64,000 nucleotides of DNA from Bacillus sp. THAF10 (GTDB lineage Bacteria; Bacillota; Bacilli; Bacillales; Bacillaceae_I): positions 2,398,001 through 2,462,000 of the forward strand of contig NZ_CP045403.1 of NCBI RefSeq assembly GCF_009363695.1, written 5' to 3'. Under the pieces are notes generated by a model, which made no database searches, was not told the origin of the DNA, and worked only from the letters and a program-made list of their open reading frames with translations. Positions 17,937 through 25,828 of this stretch are shown piece by piece (the stretch's first letter is position 1; every line of letters begins with the position of its first letter). Made by a program: the position numbers and the translations under genes.

Positions 17937-18880
17937 CCCTTCCCAAGCTTGATTTGCGGATTAATTAGGTTGTATATGAAATCTACCATTAGATTTGTCA
18001 TCACTACGATAACTCCCACCACAATAATATAGCCTTGTATTAATGGATAGTCTCTCTGCATGACGGCTTTTACAATCAGATCTCCCATCCCTGGCCAAGA
18101 GAATAAAATTTCAATGACCGTGATCCCGCCTAAAAGACTGCCAATACTTAAGCCAAACATGGTTACAATTGAAATTAGACTTCCTCTGAGTGCGTGAAAG
18201 ACAAGCACACGATGTTTATTTAGTCCTCTAGCATACGCTGCTTCAATATAATTACTTTGCAGTGTACTAATGAGTCTCTCTCGAAGCAGTTTGATATACA
18301 TTGGAGCCATGGCTATCCCTAATGTCAGGGATGGCAAAATAAAATGAGCGAGGCTTCCCTTTCCCATGACAGGTAAGAGGTTCCATTTCAATGAGAAAAA
18401 ATAGATAAAAAGCAAACCTAGCCAAAAGCTTGGAATAGATGCTCCAAGCATGGCAATCACTCTGCTCAAGTAATCTGGCCAGCGCCCTTCATAAATGGCA
18501 CCTAGAACTCCCAATGGCACAGCAATGATCAATAGTGCCGTCAAACCACCTGCTGCCAAAAGAAATGTTGCGGGCAACTTTTCCACTATTATTTCAATAA
18601 CCGGTTTTTTGGAGATGATGGAATTCCCTAAATCAAGTTGTGCTAAGTCAAGTAACCAGTTCCCATACTGTTTTAGAATCGGCTGATCAAAGCCATACTC
18701 CTCCATCACTTTTTGTTTATCTTCTTTGGTAGACACCACATCATCTACTTGTAATACTGCACCAATCGGATCACCTGGTGTAAGTTTCATCAACACAAAC
18801 GTTATAAACGACAGAAGTAGTATCATGACGATTAATTGCAACAGCCTTGAACCAATGATAGAAAGAGACGAACGCATCAT
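17927..18880 (-). CDS. Nickel/peptide-type ABC importer permease (NikB/CntB-like)
   Basis: A 317-residue permease of the DppB/NikB group with six predicted helices. The N-terminus has SRLLQLIVMILLLSFITF and LTPGDPIGAVL, the usual NikB opening. A periplasmic-facing loop is followed by the coupling motif AAYARGLNKHRVLVFHALR. It follows the binding-protein gene after a 67-base gap containing a hairpin, which probably lowers its expression relative to the lipoprotein. It overlaps the second permease gene by ten bases. Confidence 0.9.
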   Translation of the reverse strand: MMRSSLSIIGSRLLQLIVMILLLSFITFVLMKLTPGDPIGAVLQVDDVVSTKEDKQKVMEEYGFDQPILKQYGNWLLDLAQLDLGNSIISKKPVIEIIVEKLPATFLLAAGGLTALLIIAVPLGVLGAIYEGRWPDYLSRVIAMLGASIPSFWLGLLFIYFFSLKWNLLPVMGKGSLAHFILPSLTLGIAMAPMYIKLLRERLISTLQSNYIEAAYARGLNKHRVLVFHALRGSLISIVTMFGLSIGSLLGGITVIEILFSWPGMGDLIVKAVMQRDYPLIQGYIIVVGVIVVMTNLMVDFIYNLINPQIKLGKGWG

Positions 18881-18911
18881 CTCACCTGCCTCCCTTTTTT
18901 TACATGAAGAA

Positions 18912-18941
18912 AAGTGAAAGCACGATTAGATGCTTTCACTT
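18912..18941 (-). terminator. Intra-operon hairpin between binding protein and permeases
   Basis: AAGTGAAAGCA pairs perfectly with TGCTTTCACTT around an eight-base loop. No long T-run follows in the minus direction, so it is likely a partial terminator or mRNA-stabilising structure giving more binding protein than permease. Confidence 0.7.
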
Positions 18942-18947
18942 GTTCTT

Positions 18948-20474
18948 TTATTTCTTCACATCCATTTTATTAGTAATTAAATAGTATTCTTCTGAACCTG
19001 GAGCCCAATCTTTCACTCGATTATTCACACCAACAACAATGTGAGGGTGCATGATAAAGGAGTGTGGCAATTTCTCCTGCAAAATCGAAACTGCATTTTT
19101 TTGAAGCTCCATTCGTTTACCCTTGTCAGCAGTTTGATTCAATTCTGCCGTAACTTTATTCAGTTCAGGAATATCAATTTGCCCTGGGTTCAAAGCCCCT
19201 TCTGGTAAATAAGCCACATTGAAGAAATAACCGCCATCTCCACGTGGAGCAGTTAAATTGGAATAGGTAACAATATCCCACTCCTTTTGCTTCTCCCAAA
19301 GGTAGCTGTCTATGTTTTCAATTGTTACAATCTCAATTTCGACACCGATTTTTTTCGCTTCCCCTTGAAGATATTGTGCAATAAGCGGAAGCTCTGGTCT
19401 GCCTTGATAGGTAGCTAGTTTAAGCGATAGCACTTCCCCGTCTTTCTCTAACTGACCATTCTTATTTTTTTCATAGCCTGCCTCTTTTAATAATGCTTCT
19501 GCTTGTTTTGGATCATAGGAGGAGACCGTCCCTTCCCCTGCGAAAGGAAAATCAGGGTTAAACGGTCCGAATGCCTCCGTTGCATGACCGCTCATGATTT
19601 CCTCTACAGCGACTGGGCGATTTACGAGATGATCCAATGCCTTACGAACATTTTCATCCTGCAATGCTGGCTTCGCTTGGTTATAGAGGAGAAAATGAAC
19701 CCTTAGACTTGGGACAGATTCCACTCGTAAATTTTCGGCACTCTCAATCGGCTTCAACGTTTCTGGAGGCAGGTGATAAGCAATATCCGCATCTCCAGAT
19801 TGAAGGGCCATCGCCCGAACATTTCCGTCTGAGTTAAATGTGATAGTTACTTCATCAAGCTTAGCTGCTCCATCCCAATACGCTTCATACTTTTCTAATT
19901 TCACCTCTGCTTCTGAGGTAAAGCTTTTCACCTTAAAAGGACCTGTTGCTATCGGCTTTTCTCCAATATTTTCTGCATCTGCTTTAATAATGGAGGCATT
20001 TGTATGAACAAGTTCTGAAAGAAACGCTGGATAAGCTTCCTTCGTCATAAACGTAATCTCTTGTCCATTTGCCTTCATCGATTCAATCTTCAGACTGGCT
20101 GCAATCGCTTCGTTCGTTTCAAGCACTCTCTCAAAGGAAGCCTTCACCGCTTCAGCGTCAACCTTAGTTCCGTCATGAAATGTGATGTCCTCTCGAATTT
20201 TGAAGGACCAGCTTCTTTCATCCTTTTGCTCCCAGGATTCAGCAAGCCATGGTTGAATTTCAAGATTTTCATCTATTTTTACCAACGTCTCCGCTACCCC
20301 AGCTCTCACTCCCATCCAATCCTGATGTGGATCCATCGTTTTAGACGGAAAGCTAAATAACATGGTAAGAGATTTTTTCTCCGACTGCTCTTGAGATTGT
20401 GATTGTTCATTGCTATTGCACCCAACAAGAAGCGCGAGTACGATCATTACTAATCCAATAAGATATTTTTTCAT
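18948..20474 (-). CDS. Nickel/peptide-type solute-binding lipoprotein (NikA/CntA-like)
   Basis: A 508-residue extracellular binding protein of family SBP_bac_5. The signal peptide ends with LLVGC, so Cys19 is lipidated. The mature part starts with a Gln/Ser/Glu-rich linker and then the two-lobe fold: SKTMDPHQDW, LAESWEQKDERSWSFKI, FHDGTKVDAEAV and TGPFKVKSF are typical. Members bind peptides, haem or metal-chelates. The strong likeness to NikA/CntA types and the upstream Zur box favour a zinc-chelate. It lies 27 bases after the EamA gene. The ligand-binding residues cannot be assigned by eye. Confidence 0.88.
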   Translation of the reverse strand: MKKYLIGLVMIVLALLVGCNSNEQSQSQEQSEKKSLTMLFSFPSKTMDPHQDWMGVRAGVAETLVKIDENLEIQPWLAESWEQKDERSWSFKIREDITFHDGTKVDAEAVKASFERVLETNEAIAASLKIESMKANGQEITFMTKEAYPAFLSELVHTNASIIKADAENIGEKPIATGPFKVKSFTSEAEVKLEKYEAYWDGAAKLDEVTITFNSDGNVRAMALQSGDADIAYHLPPETLKPIESAENLRVESVPSLRVHFLLYNQAKPALQDENVRKALDHLVNRPVAVEEIMSGHATEAFGPFNPDFPFAGEGTVSSYDPKQAEALLKEAGYEKNKNGQLEKDGEVLSLKLATYQGRPELPLIAQYLQGEAKKIGVEIEIVTIENIDSYLWEKQKEWDIVTYSNLTAPRGDGGYFFNVAYLPEGALNPGQIDIPELNKVTAELNQTADKGKRMELQKNAVSILQEKLPHSFIMHPHIVVGVNNRVKDWAPGSEEYYLITNKMDVKK

Positions 20475-20501
20475 ATTTTACTTTCTCTCCTTATCAATCT
20501 A

Positions 20502-21374
20502 TTATTTTGTTTTTACAACGAATGGGACTATCGTTGCTTTTGGCATTCTATCTCTAGAGAGCGCAATTGACGCACCGATAATCAGTGCACCACCTAGCAA
20601 AGTAAGCAGGCTTAAGGTCTCTCCCCAAATAACAAATCCCCACATCACATTAAAAAAGATGCCTATGTATCGTACAATTTCTACCACCATGATGTTTTCA
20701 TGGGTAAAGGCACTTGTCAGAACAAGCTGCCCCAATAAGGATACGACCCCAATACAAACTAAATAAAACCACCCAATAGGTGTAGGAATCACATATTCAT
20801 TCCACATTAGGGGTAATGACACAAGTGCTCCAGCTGCAAGAAAATAAAAAACAATTTCATATTGATGATGACTTTTACTTAAATAGCGAATGGAGGTCGA
20901 AGCACAAGCCGCTAAAAAGGCACTTAGAATCCCGACTAATGCAAACACCGAATAGGAATGAAAACTAAACGGATTCACAATCAATACCGCCCCTAAAATG
21001 AACAACGGAAATAGCTTAAACATTCGCAAATTCATCTTCTCTTTTAAAAAATATCCTGAAAGAAAAATCGCAAAGAAAGGGGACAAGTGTGCCAAGATGC
21101 TGGCATCACCCAAGGAAATATGTGCAATGGTGAAGAAGTATGCGAGTAAATATAAAGCACCCAATGCACCACGGAGAATTAACATTGGAATCCCTTTTTT
21201 TGAAAAAGCTACTTTGGCCTTCCTCATTAACAGAAAAATAAGGCAAACGCCAATAAAGCTTCTAAAAAAAACAATTTCTGAAACTGGTATCGTTTCACTT
21301 GCCGCCTTTACAAACACATTCATGATACTAAACGTTAGAGAAGATACAATCGCTAACAAAATTCCTTTATTCAT
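20502..21374 (-). CDS. EamA/DMT-family transporter, first gene of the Zur-box operon
   Basis: A 290-residue protein with ten helices in two EamA repeats; the opening MNKGILLAIVSSLTFSIMNVF and a central GDASILAHLSP are typical. DMT exporters move amino-acid derivatives and metabolites. In Pseudomonas the pseudopaline exporter CntI is of this family and is encoded beside the metallophore receptor genes, a useful parallel because here the next genes form a Cnt/Nik-like importer. The start ATG at 21374 has AAGGAGG upstream, and the Zur box lies 36-50 bases further upstream. No metallophore synthesis gene (CntL or CntM type) is in the window. Confidence 0.85.
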   Translation of the reverse strand: MNKGILLAIVSSLTFSIMNVFVKAASETIPVSEIVFFRSFIGVCLIFLLMRKAKVAFSKKGIPMLILRGALGALYLLAYFFTIAHISLGDASILAHLSPFFAIFLSGYFLKEKMNLRMFKLFPLFILGAVLIVNPFSFHSYSVFALVGILSAFLAACASTSIRYLSKSHHQYEIVFYFLAAGALVSLPLMWNEYVIPTPIGWFYLVCIGVVSLLGQLVLTSAFTHENIMVVEIVRYIGIFFNVMWGFVIWGETLSLLTLLGGALIIGASIALSRDRMPKATIVPFVVKTK

Positions 21375-21409
21375 GCTACCTCCTTCTTTGACAGCGGCTT
21401 TGTTAATAA

Positions 21410-21424
21410 TCGTAGTGATTACGA
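21410..21424 (-). promoter_or_regulatory. Zur box upstream of the seven-gene operon
   Basis: The 15-mer TCGTAGTGATTACGA matches the B. subtilis Zur consensus TCGTAATNATTACGA at 13 of 14 fixed positions and is flanked by further A/T matches. It sits 36-50 bases upstream of the EamA start, in promoter range, so binding should repress the operon when zinc is sufficient. Confidence 0.8.
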
Positions 21425-21471
21425 TTTATAGCGCGTGACAAGGTGTCCTCTCCCTAGAATCACCAATCAAA

Positions 21472-21486
21472 TCGTAACCTTTACTA
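21472..21486 (-). promoter_or_regulatory. Possible second, weaker Zur-box-like site
   Basis: TCGTAACCTTTACTA keeps the left half TCGTAA and about 10 of 14 fixed positions of the Zur consensus. It is 62 bases from the first box. It may be an auxiliary site or chance in AT-rich DNA. Confidence 0.35.
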
Positions 21487-21534
21487 TTTGCAGGTTTTAC
21501 TATACTCTTTTCTGTTTGACCCGTCAATATAAAA

Positions 21535-21570
21535 AATGCACTAGCCCTTCTAAGTAGGGCTAGTGCATTA
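21535..21570 (-). terminator. Intrinsic terminator
   Basis: ATGCACTAGCCC pairs with GGGCTAGTGCAT; the A-run at 21531-21536 gives a T-run on the minus strand. It immediately follows the HAD-phosphatase gene. Confidence 0.9.
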
Positions 21571-21573
21571 AAA

Positions 21574-22191
21574 TCAAAAGATTATTAATAAATCTTCCAG
21601 TTTTTTTATTTTATAGTCATATTCTGAAGCTTCTCCAAAGCCATAGCAGGCATATACAAAAGGAATTCCAGCCGCCTTTGCAGCCTCTTGATCTCCGAGC
21701 GTATCTCCTACATAAACTGGACTTTTTAATTGATTTCTCTCTATAACAAGCTTGATATTTTCCCCCTTTGACAGCCCAGTTCTTCCCGGATTTTCAAAAT
21801 CAATAAAATGCTTGTCAAGCTGATGATATTTGTAAAAGGCTTCAATATAGCCTTCCTGACAGTTGCTTACGATGAAAAGCTTGTACTTTTCTGATAAACT
21901 CTTTAATACCTCTTCCACGCCGTCGTATAGCTGGCCGCCTTTTGCTTCTAAAAGCACTTGCTCAGCACTTCCACATTCGTTCAAAAGCTGGTTGCGAGTG
22001 GACTCATCTAGATCCGGGAAAAAGCGTTTCCCTATTTCAGGCATCTGTAACCCCATTGTTGCTTTAAAATCCTCACTGGTTAATTCTCTATCCACTTGCT
22101 TGTGATTTTTTAAAATTTTGTTCCAAGCGACTAATACCGTTTCGCGAGAGTCCCATAACGTTCCGTCTAAATCGAAAATAATGCTGTCCAT
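21574..22191 (-). CDS. HAD-superfamily hydrolase (phosphoglycolate-phosphatase-like)
   Basis: A 205-residue HAD phosphatase. Motif I is FDLDGTLWDS with nucleophile Asp7 and acid/base Asp9, motif II is VSN (about 119-121), and motif IV is VYVGDTLGDQEAAKAAG. An alpha-helical cap between motif I and II puts it in subfamily IA with Gph/PgmB-like enzymes. The substrate is a small phosphomonoester but cannot be named. It is monocistronic. The ATG at 22191 has AGGAGG upstream. Confidence 0.9.
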   Translation of the reverse strand: MDSIIFDLDGTLWDSRETVLVAWNKILKNHKQVDRELTSEDFKATMGLQMPEIGKRFFPDLDESTRNQLLNECGSAEQVLLEAKGGQLYDGVEEVLKSLSEKYKLFIVSNCQEGYIEAFYKYHQLDKHFIDFENPGRTGLSKGENIKLVIERNQLKSPVYVGDTLGDQEAAKAAGIPFVYACYGFGEASEYDYKIKKLEDLLIIF

Positions 22192-22269
22192 CTGTGTATC
22201 CTCCTGGTCATTTTTTTTGGAATTCGTGATATTTGTGCATAGTCTTCTTTTTTTACGAATAATTTGCTT

Positions 22270-22396
22270 TCAAGACCTCTTTCCAATATGGAAGACAATT
22301 TTTGTCCGAAATCTCTCTTCTCAAGACCTCTTTTAAACTCGGGCGCTCATTATTGTCCGAAACCTAGCTTTTCATTTGGACACTCATTTTTGTCCT
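22270..22396. repeat. Degenerate tandem repeat, about 51-bp unit, 2.5 copies
   Basis: Unit 1 (22270-22320) and unit 2 (22321-22372) both contain TCAAGACCTCTTT near the start and TTGTCCGAAA near the end; a partial third copy (22373-22396) keeps ACTCATTTTTGTCC. It lies between the HAD and GNAT genes. No protein frame explains the periodicity. Confidence 0.7.
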
Positions 22397-22962
22397 TAAC
22401 TTGATTCTGAAGACATCTCCCGTATTTTCCATTCATGCCTTAGCAACCCATACACTACCCTGTCAAGGTATTCTCCGTTTAAGTATTCATAATTACGAAT
22501 GACACCTTCTTCTTTAAAGCCAAGTTGTTTCGGAATCCTTTGACTCTTCCAGTTTTGGCTAGCCACGTTTATCTCCACTTTTTCCAGATGAAGATTCCTA
22601 AATGCATTCGTGATCATCGCCCTTACCGCAATAGTAGCTAAACCTTTACCTTCGTATTCTTTTCCTAACCAATACCCTATTTCCGTCTTTTTTGCATCAG
22701 AATCTATGTACAGATAACCGATGGAGCCCACTAATCTTCCTTCGTGCCAGATGCCTGCCCAGTAGCCATTATTCTTAGCATAACGTTGTAGTGATTTCTC
22801 AATAAATGTAGTGCAGTCCTCCACCCCTTCTGTTCTGGTTGGAAAGGATAGCCATTTTCCTATGCTTTCTTTGCTGCCATCTATTAAATAAAACAATTCA
22901 TCTGCATGTTTTCTTTCTAATAATTGGAGATAGGTCGTACTGTTGAGTATTGTTTTAAACAT
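22396..22962 (-). CDS. RimJ/RimL-type GNAT acetyltransferase
   Basis: Starting at the ATG at 22962 with AGGTGAT seven bases upstream, the product has 188 residues. A longer frame to 23037 would add a hydrophobic leader without a ribosome site and is rejected. The GNAT core is recognisable: the acetyl-CoA loop EYEGKGLATIAVRAM, the strand GYWLGKEYE, and the RimJ-type ending with VASQNWKSQRIPKQLGFKEEG. RimL/YdaF relatives acetylate ribosomal proteins or small amines such as polyamines and antibiotics. The acceptor is unknown. The gene stands alone on the minus strand. Confidence 0.85.
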   Translation of the reverse strand: MFKTILNSTTYLQLLERKHADELFYLIDGSKESIGKWLSFPTRTEGVEDCTTFIEKSLQRYAKNNGYWAGIWHEGRLVGSIGYLYIDSDAKKTEIGYWLGKEYEGKGLATIAVRAMITNAFRNLHLEKVEINVASQNWKSQRIPKQLGFKEEGVIRNYEYLNGEYLDRVVYGLLRHEWKIREMSSESS

Positions 22963-23118
22963 GAGAATCACCTTTTTTCTTTCTATATTACTAATTCCAA
23001 GGATGTAGAAGATAAAATGCAAGGCTATTACTAACAACTTAGATAAAATTTGTTAATACTTGTATCAAAATCTATACAAGGAACAAAATAAATTTATAGG
23101 CTAGCTCTAAATACTTAC

Positions 23119-23622
23119 TTGAGAGTGTTGATTATGCTAATACCAACTTTTTTTACGGTTCTCTTCCTTTCTATTATGCTTGTTTTCACATTAAAATGGT
23201 GTTTAAATCACTTTCATCGTTTTGAGCTCTTTCTTCTGTTTCTCTTCACATCCTCAATATGTCAATTTACATATTTTAAGCTTTTTTCCCCTTATGACCG
23301 CTTAAGTGCAAGTAAAGGCTGGTGGGCTGTTCTATCCATAAAACTTCACTATGGATTAATTCTCCCTATCCTTTTAATTTGGATTTTGTATGTTTATGTT
23401 TCAAAAACTACAGAATTAAAAAAACTTATATCCATCTTTACGTGGATTACATTTGTTGTGGTTGCAGAAAAAATATATCTTTTATTAGGTGTTTTTCAAT
23501 CAAAAAGTAATAGTTGGTATCCTTCCATTGATATGTTTTTCGGCATGGTGATCATTTCAATTAGTATTTTCTTTCTTGAAGAGTTGAAGAATATATTAAG
23601 GAAGGAAAAGATACTATCATGA
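23119..23622 (+). CDS. Membrane protein of the CBO0543-like type, first of a pair
   Basis: A protein of up to 167 residues, almost entirely hydrophobic, with about five membrane helices. The start is uncertain: TTG at 23119, or ATG at 23134; neither has a strong Shine-Dalgarno. The general pattern of helices with few charged loops resembles CBO0543-type proteins, but I do not see a signature motif that proves it. Its stop overlaps the next gene's start by four bases (ATGA), so the two are a coupled pair, likely partners or paralogues. Function unknown. Confidence 0.6.
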   Translation: MRVLIMLIPTFFTVLFLSIMLVFTLKWCLNHFHRFELFLLFLFTSSICQFTYFKLFSPYDRLSASKGWWAVLSIKLHYGLILPILLIWILYVYVSKTTELKKLISIFTWITFVVVAEKIYLLLGVFQSKSNSWYPSIDMFFGMVIISISIFFLEELKNILRKEKILS

Positions 23623-24161
23623 ATGTTTTTATAGAAATAATGAAACCTATACTCCCAAGTTCCTTTGATAAAAATGAAATCTATACCCTCAGTATTACTC
23701 TGATCGTTTTATTTTGTTTGTATATTATACACAAAAGAAAAAATCCTCTACTTAAAACCGAATATATTGCATTTTATCTCTTTAATTTCCTTTTATCAGT
23801 GGCAGGTGACTCTCTTTTTGCTGAGCCACCTTTTGATTTTTATGATACTGTAGATAAAGCTCATGGTGAGTTATTCGATATTATTTTACAGGCAGGTGTT
23901 TATCCTACAACTATCATTATTGGATTACAACTTTATGCGCTTCTTAAACCTAATTCAGTAGTTTTTATCATTGCTTTTGCTTCTCTTTTAACTACACTAG
24001 AGTGGGTTTCAGTTGAATGGTTTAACTTATTTCAATATAAAGAATGGAAACTTTTTCACTCTTTTATCTTTTATACATGCATCATGATATTTAATACTGT
24101 CTACTTTCATAAAGTTCACCACTACCTTCATTGTTTAAGACAAACCTATAGGTGTGAATGA
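23619..24161 (+). CDS. CBO0543 family membrane protein, second of a pair
   Basis: A 180-residue membrane protein with five or six helices. The segment with VAGDSLFAEPPFDFYDT followed by HGELFDIILQAGVYPTT, and the late VEWFNLF, follows the CBO0543-family plan known in Bacillus and Clostridium. No catalytic role is known. Its 3' end overlaps the 3' end of the convergent radical SAM gene by 16 bases. It is translationally coupled to the preceding membrane protein gene. Confidence 0.7.
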   Translation: MNVFIEIMKPILPSSFDKNEIYTLSITLIVLFCLYIIHKRKNPLLKTEYIAFYLFNFLLSVAGDSLFAEPPFDFYDTVDKAHGELFDIILQAGVYPTTIIIGLQLYALLKPNSVVFIIAFASLLTTLEWVSVEWFNLFQYKEWKLFHSFIFYTCIMIFNTVYFHKVHHYLHCLRQTYRCE

Positions 24162-24979
24162 GGCTGCGGAGGAAAAAATCCCTCAGGACTTTTTACCACC
24201 TTTTCTTTAGGAAAGACCTCGCACATTTTTTCATAGACCAATTGCTGGACATTTTTCTTCAGCCATAAAGTTTTTTCACCTTCTTCATATTTTTCATGAA
24301 CATTCAACCGCTCCGACCTTTTGCCACCACTGCCATCTCCAGTAAAGTCATCCACACAGACCCTGTCCACGATTCCTTTAAGCTTTTGTGCAAAACGATC
24401 AGAAAAAGGCAGGGCTGGTGCGATGGCTACTTGTGTTGGCACACCATTCTCATACAAGGATTTTACTGCCGCTATTCTTGCCGGTATGGGTGGGGCAGCA
24501 GGAGAAAATCGCTTGCGGACATCTTCTACATCCGTTTCAATTGTCATACTTACGAGGACGTTTTTCCCCAACTTTTTCAAAAGATCCATATCCCTTGTCA
24601 CTAGGGGACTTCTCGTCTGCACCATTAGAAAATCTGGTTGCTCCTCTACCATTACCTCCAATAAAGCTCTCGTAATTTCTTCCTTGTGTTCAACTGGTTG
24701 ATATGGGTCGGTACTGGAGGACATGAAGATTTTAATTTGCTGACCTTTTTTTCTTAGAAGCTTCAATTCTTTTGCAAGTTTGTCCTGCGCGTTTCTTTTA
24801 ATATCCACCCAGGTTCCCCATTCCTGCTTCCGAAACAAGCCAACTGGACTTTGTCTGACATAACAATAGGAGCAGCCAAAGGCACAGCCAATGTATGGAT
24901 TTAGTGTGTGGGTATAGCCTTCAAGAAAACCACTTGCTTTTGTTAGCAGCCTTTGTGGTGTTTTTTCGTTAATATCCAA
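24146..24979 (-). CDS. Radical SAM protein of the SPL-like family
   Basis: A 277-residue radical SAM enzyme. The cluster motif is GCAFGCSYCYV (Cys32, Cys36, Cys39). The segment NPYIGCAFGCSYCYVRQSP resembles spore photoproduct lyase and the related SplB-like family used in many bacilli as an uncharacterised DNA-repair-like enzyme. MSSSTDPYQPVE (about 86-97) is the next conserved block. It lacks the C-terminal Cys region of true SplB, so it is called SPL-like only. It is monocistronic and overlaps the convergent membrane-protein gene at its 3' end. Confidence 0.85.
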   Translation of the reverse strand: MDINEKTPQRLLTKASGFLEGYTHTLNPYIGCAFGCSYCYVRQSPVGLFRKQEWGTWVDIKRNAQDKLAKELKLLRKKGQQIKIFMSSSTDPYQPVEHKEEITRALLEVMVEEQPDFLMVQTRSPLVTRDMDLLKKLGKNVLVSMTIETDVEDVRKRFSPAAPPIPARIAAVKSLYENGVPTQVAIAPALPFSDRFAQKLKGIVDRVCVDDFTGDGSGGKRSERLNVHEKYEEGEKTLWLKKNVQQLVYEKMCEVFPKEKVVKSPEGFFPPQPHSHL

Positions 24980-25083
24980 CTTGCTTGCCTCCTCTCTCCA
25001 ATTGATATCAATATTTTCCCCTTGTTGATTTCCCCTTTTTCTCTATACTTAAAGTATCACATTTATCAAGGGAGATGGTACAT

Positions 25084-25326
25084 ATGGTACTTACGGTTTT
25101 AAAGCCTATCTTTGCTGAATCAGCGAGCAATCTTGTGAACACTATTAGTTCATATTCTGGTACAGTTTTGTTCAAAAAAGAACACTGGGTAGTGGATGCG
25201 AAAAGTTTACTAGGCGTATTAGCCCTAGCTCTACAGCCTGGACAGGTAGTGGAAGTGACATCTGATGATGGAGAGGAAGTATTTGAGGCGATTCTTGCAC
25301 TTGGATATTTTGAGAAAAAAGAATAG
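25084..25326 (+). CDS. HPr-like protein without the phospho-histidine
   Basis: An 80-residue HPr-fold protein. I choose the second ATG (25084), nine bases after AAGGGAG; the first ATG at 25075 directly abuts that site. The equivalent of the HPr active-site GIHARPA reads PIFAESA: phospho-His15 is Phe and Arg17 is Glu, so phosphotransfer is impossible. In contrast the regulatory loop reads AKSLLGVLALAL and keeps the Ser corresponding to HPr Ser46 (Ser41 here), the target of HPr kinase. It is thus a Crh-like candidate, although Crh has Gln at this position. A terminator follows. Confidence 0.75.
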   Translation: MVLTVLKPIFAESASNLVNTISSYSGTVLFKKEHWVVDAKSLLGVLALALQPGQVVEVTSDDGEEVFEAILALGYFEKKE

Positions 25327-25339
25327 CCATAACGAAAAG

Positions 25340-25366
25340 TCCTGAAGAATTCTTCAGGATTTTTCA
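25340..25366 (+). terminator. Intrinsic terminator
   Basis: The palindrome TCCTGAAGAATTCTTCAGGA is followed by TTTTTC and ends the HPr-like transcript. Confidence 0.85.
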
Positions 25367-25397
25367 TTTTAACTTCAGCAAATTAGTGTGAAAATTT

Positions 25398-25808
25398 TTA
25401 GAAGTGTTTCTCCTTAAAAGCTGGACTCAGCTCACTCCACACATCAAATTTATTTCCGTCAAGATCTTCAAATACGAAGTTACTTCCAGTATGACCTCTG
25501 TCTTCAATCTCACCGACTCTAATACCCTTCTGTATAAACTCATCATGGATTTTTTCTAAGGCATTTAATCCATTCACTTCAAAAGTTAGAGCAAAGTGCT
25601 CATACCCATGAATGTCTATAAAGTTAGAGCTTTGGTTTTCAGCAGCCCTTACGAGAAAAATACTTTGATCTGCTATATTTACTATTGCTTTATCCTTATT
25701 TTGAAAACTCAACTCAGCACCCAGTTTCTTTACATACCACTCTGTTGACTTTTCTACATTGTTGACGGGTATATAAGTTGTACCTACTCTCCATAATTTT
25801 TCCTCCAT
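25398..25808 (-). CDS. VOC-family protein (glyoxalase/dioxygenase fold)
   Basis: A 136-residue vicinal oxygen chelate protein. The first beta-alpha-beta unit begins TTYIPVNNVEKSTEWYVK and the second contains GYEHFALTFEV and a metal-ligand-like EDLDGNKFDVWSE ending. These are the usual glyoxalase/bleomycin-resistance pattern, in which two repeats form a dimeric metal site. No specific substrate can be assigned. The ATG at 25808 follows GGGGAAAC. The GyrI-like gene lies 20 bases upstream, so the two may form a short operon. Confidence 0.85.
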   Translation of the reverse strand: MEEKLWRVGTTYIPVNNVEKSTEWYVKKLGAELSFQNKDKAIVNIADQSIFLVRAAENQSSNFIDIHGYEHFALTFEVNGLNALEKIHDEFIQKGIRVGEIEDRGHTGSNFVFEDLDGNKFDVWSELSPAFKEKHF

Positions 25809-25828
25809 TAGACTGTTTCCCCACTTTC

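Noticed and set aside
22962-23037. Hydrophobic N-terminal extension of the RimL-like acetyltransferase
   Set aside because: No Shine-Dalgarno for the longer start, and the internal ATG has one; the extension is not part of the fold.
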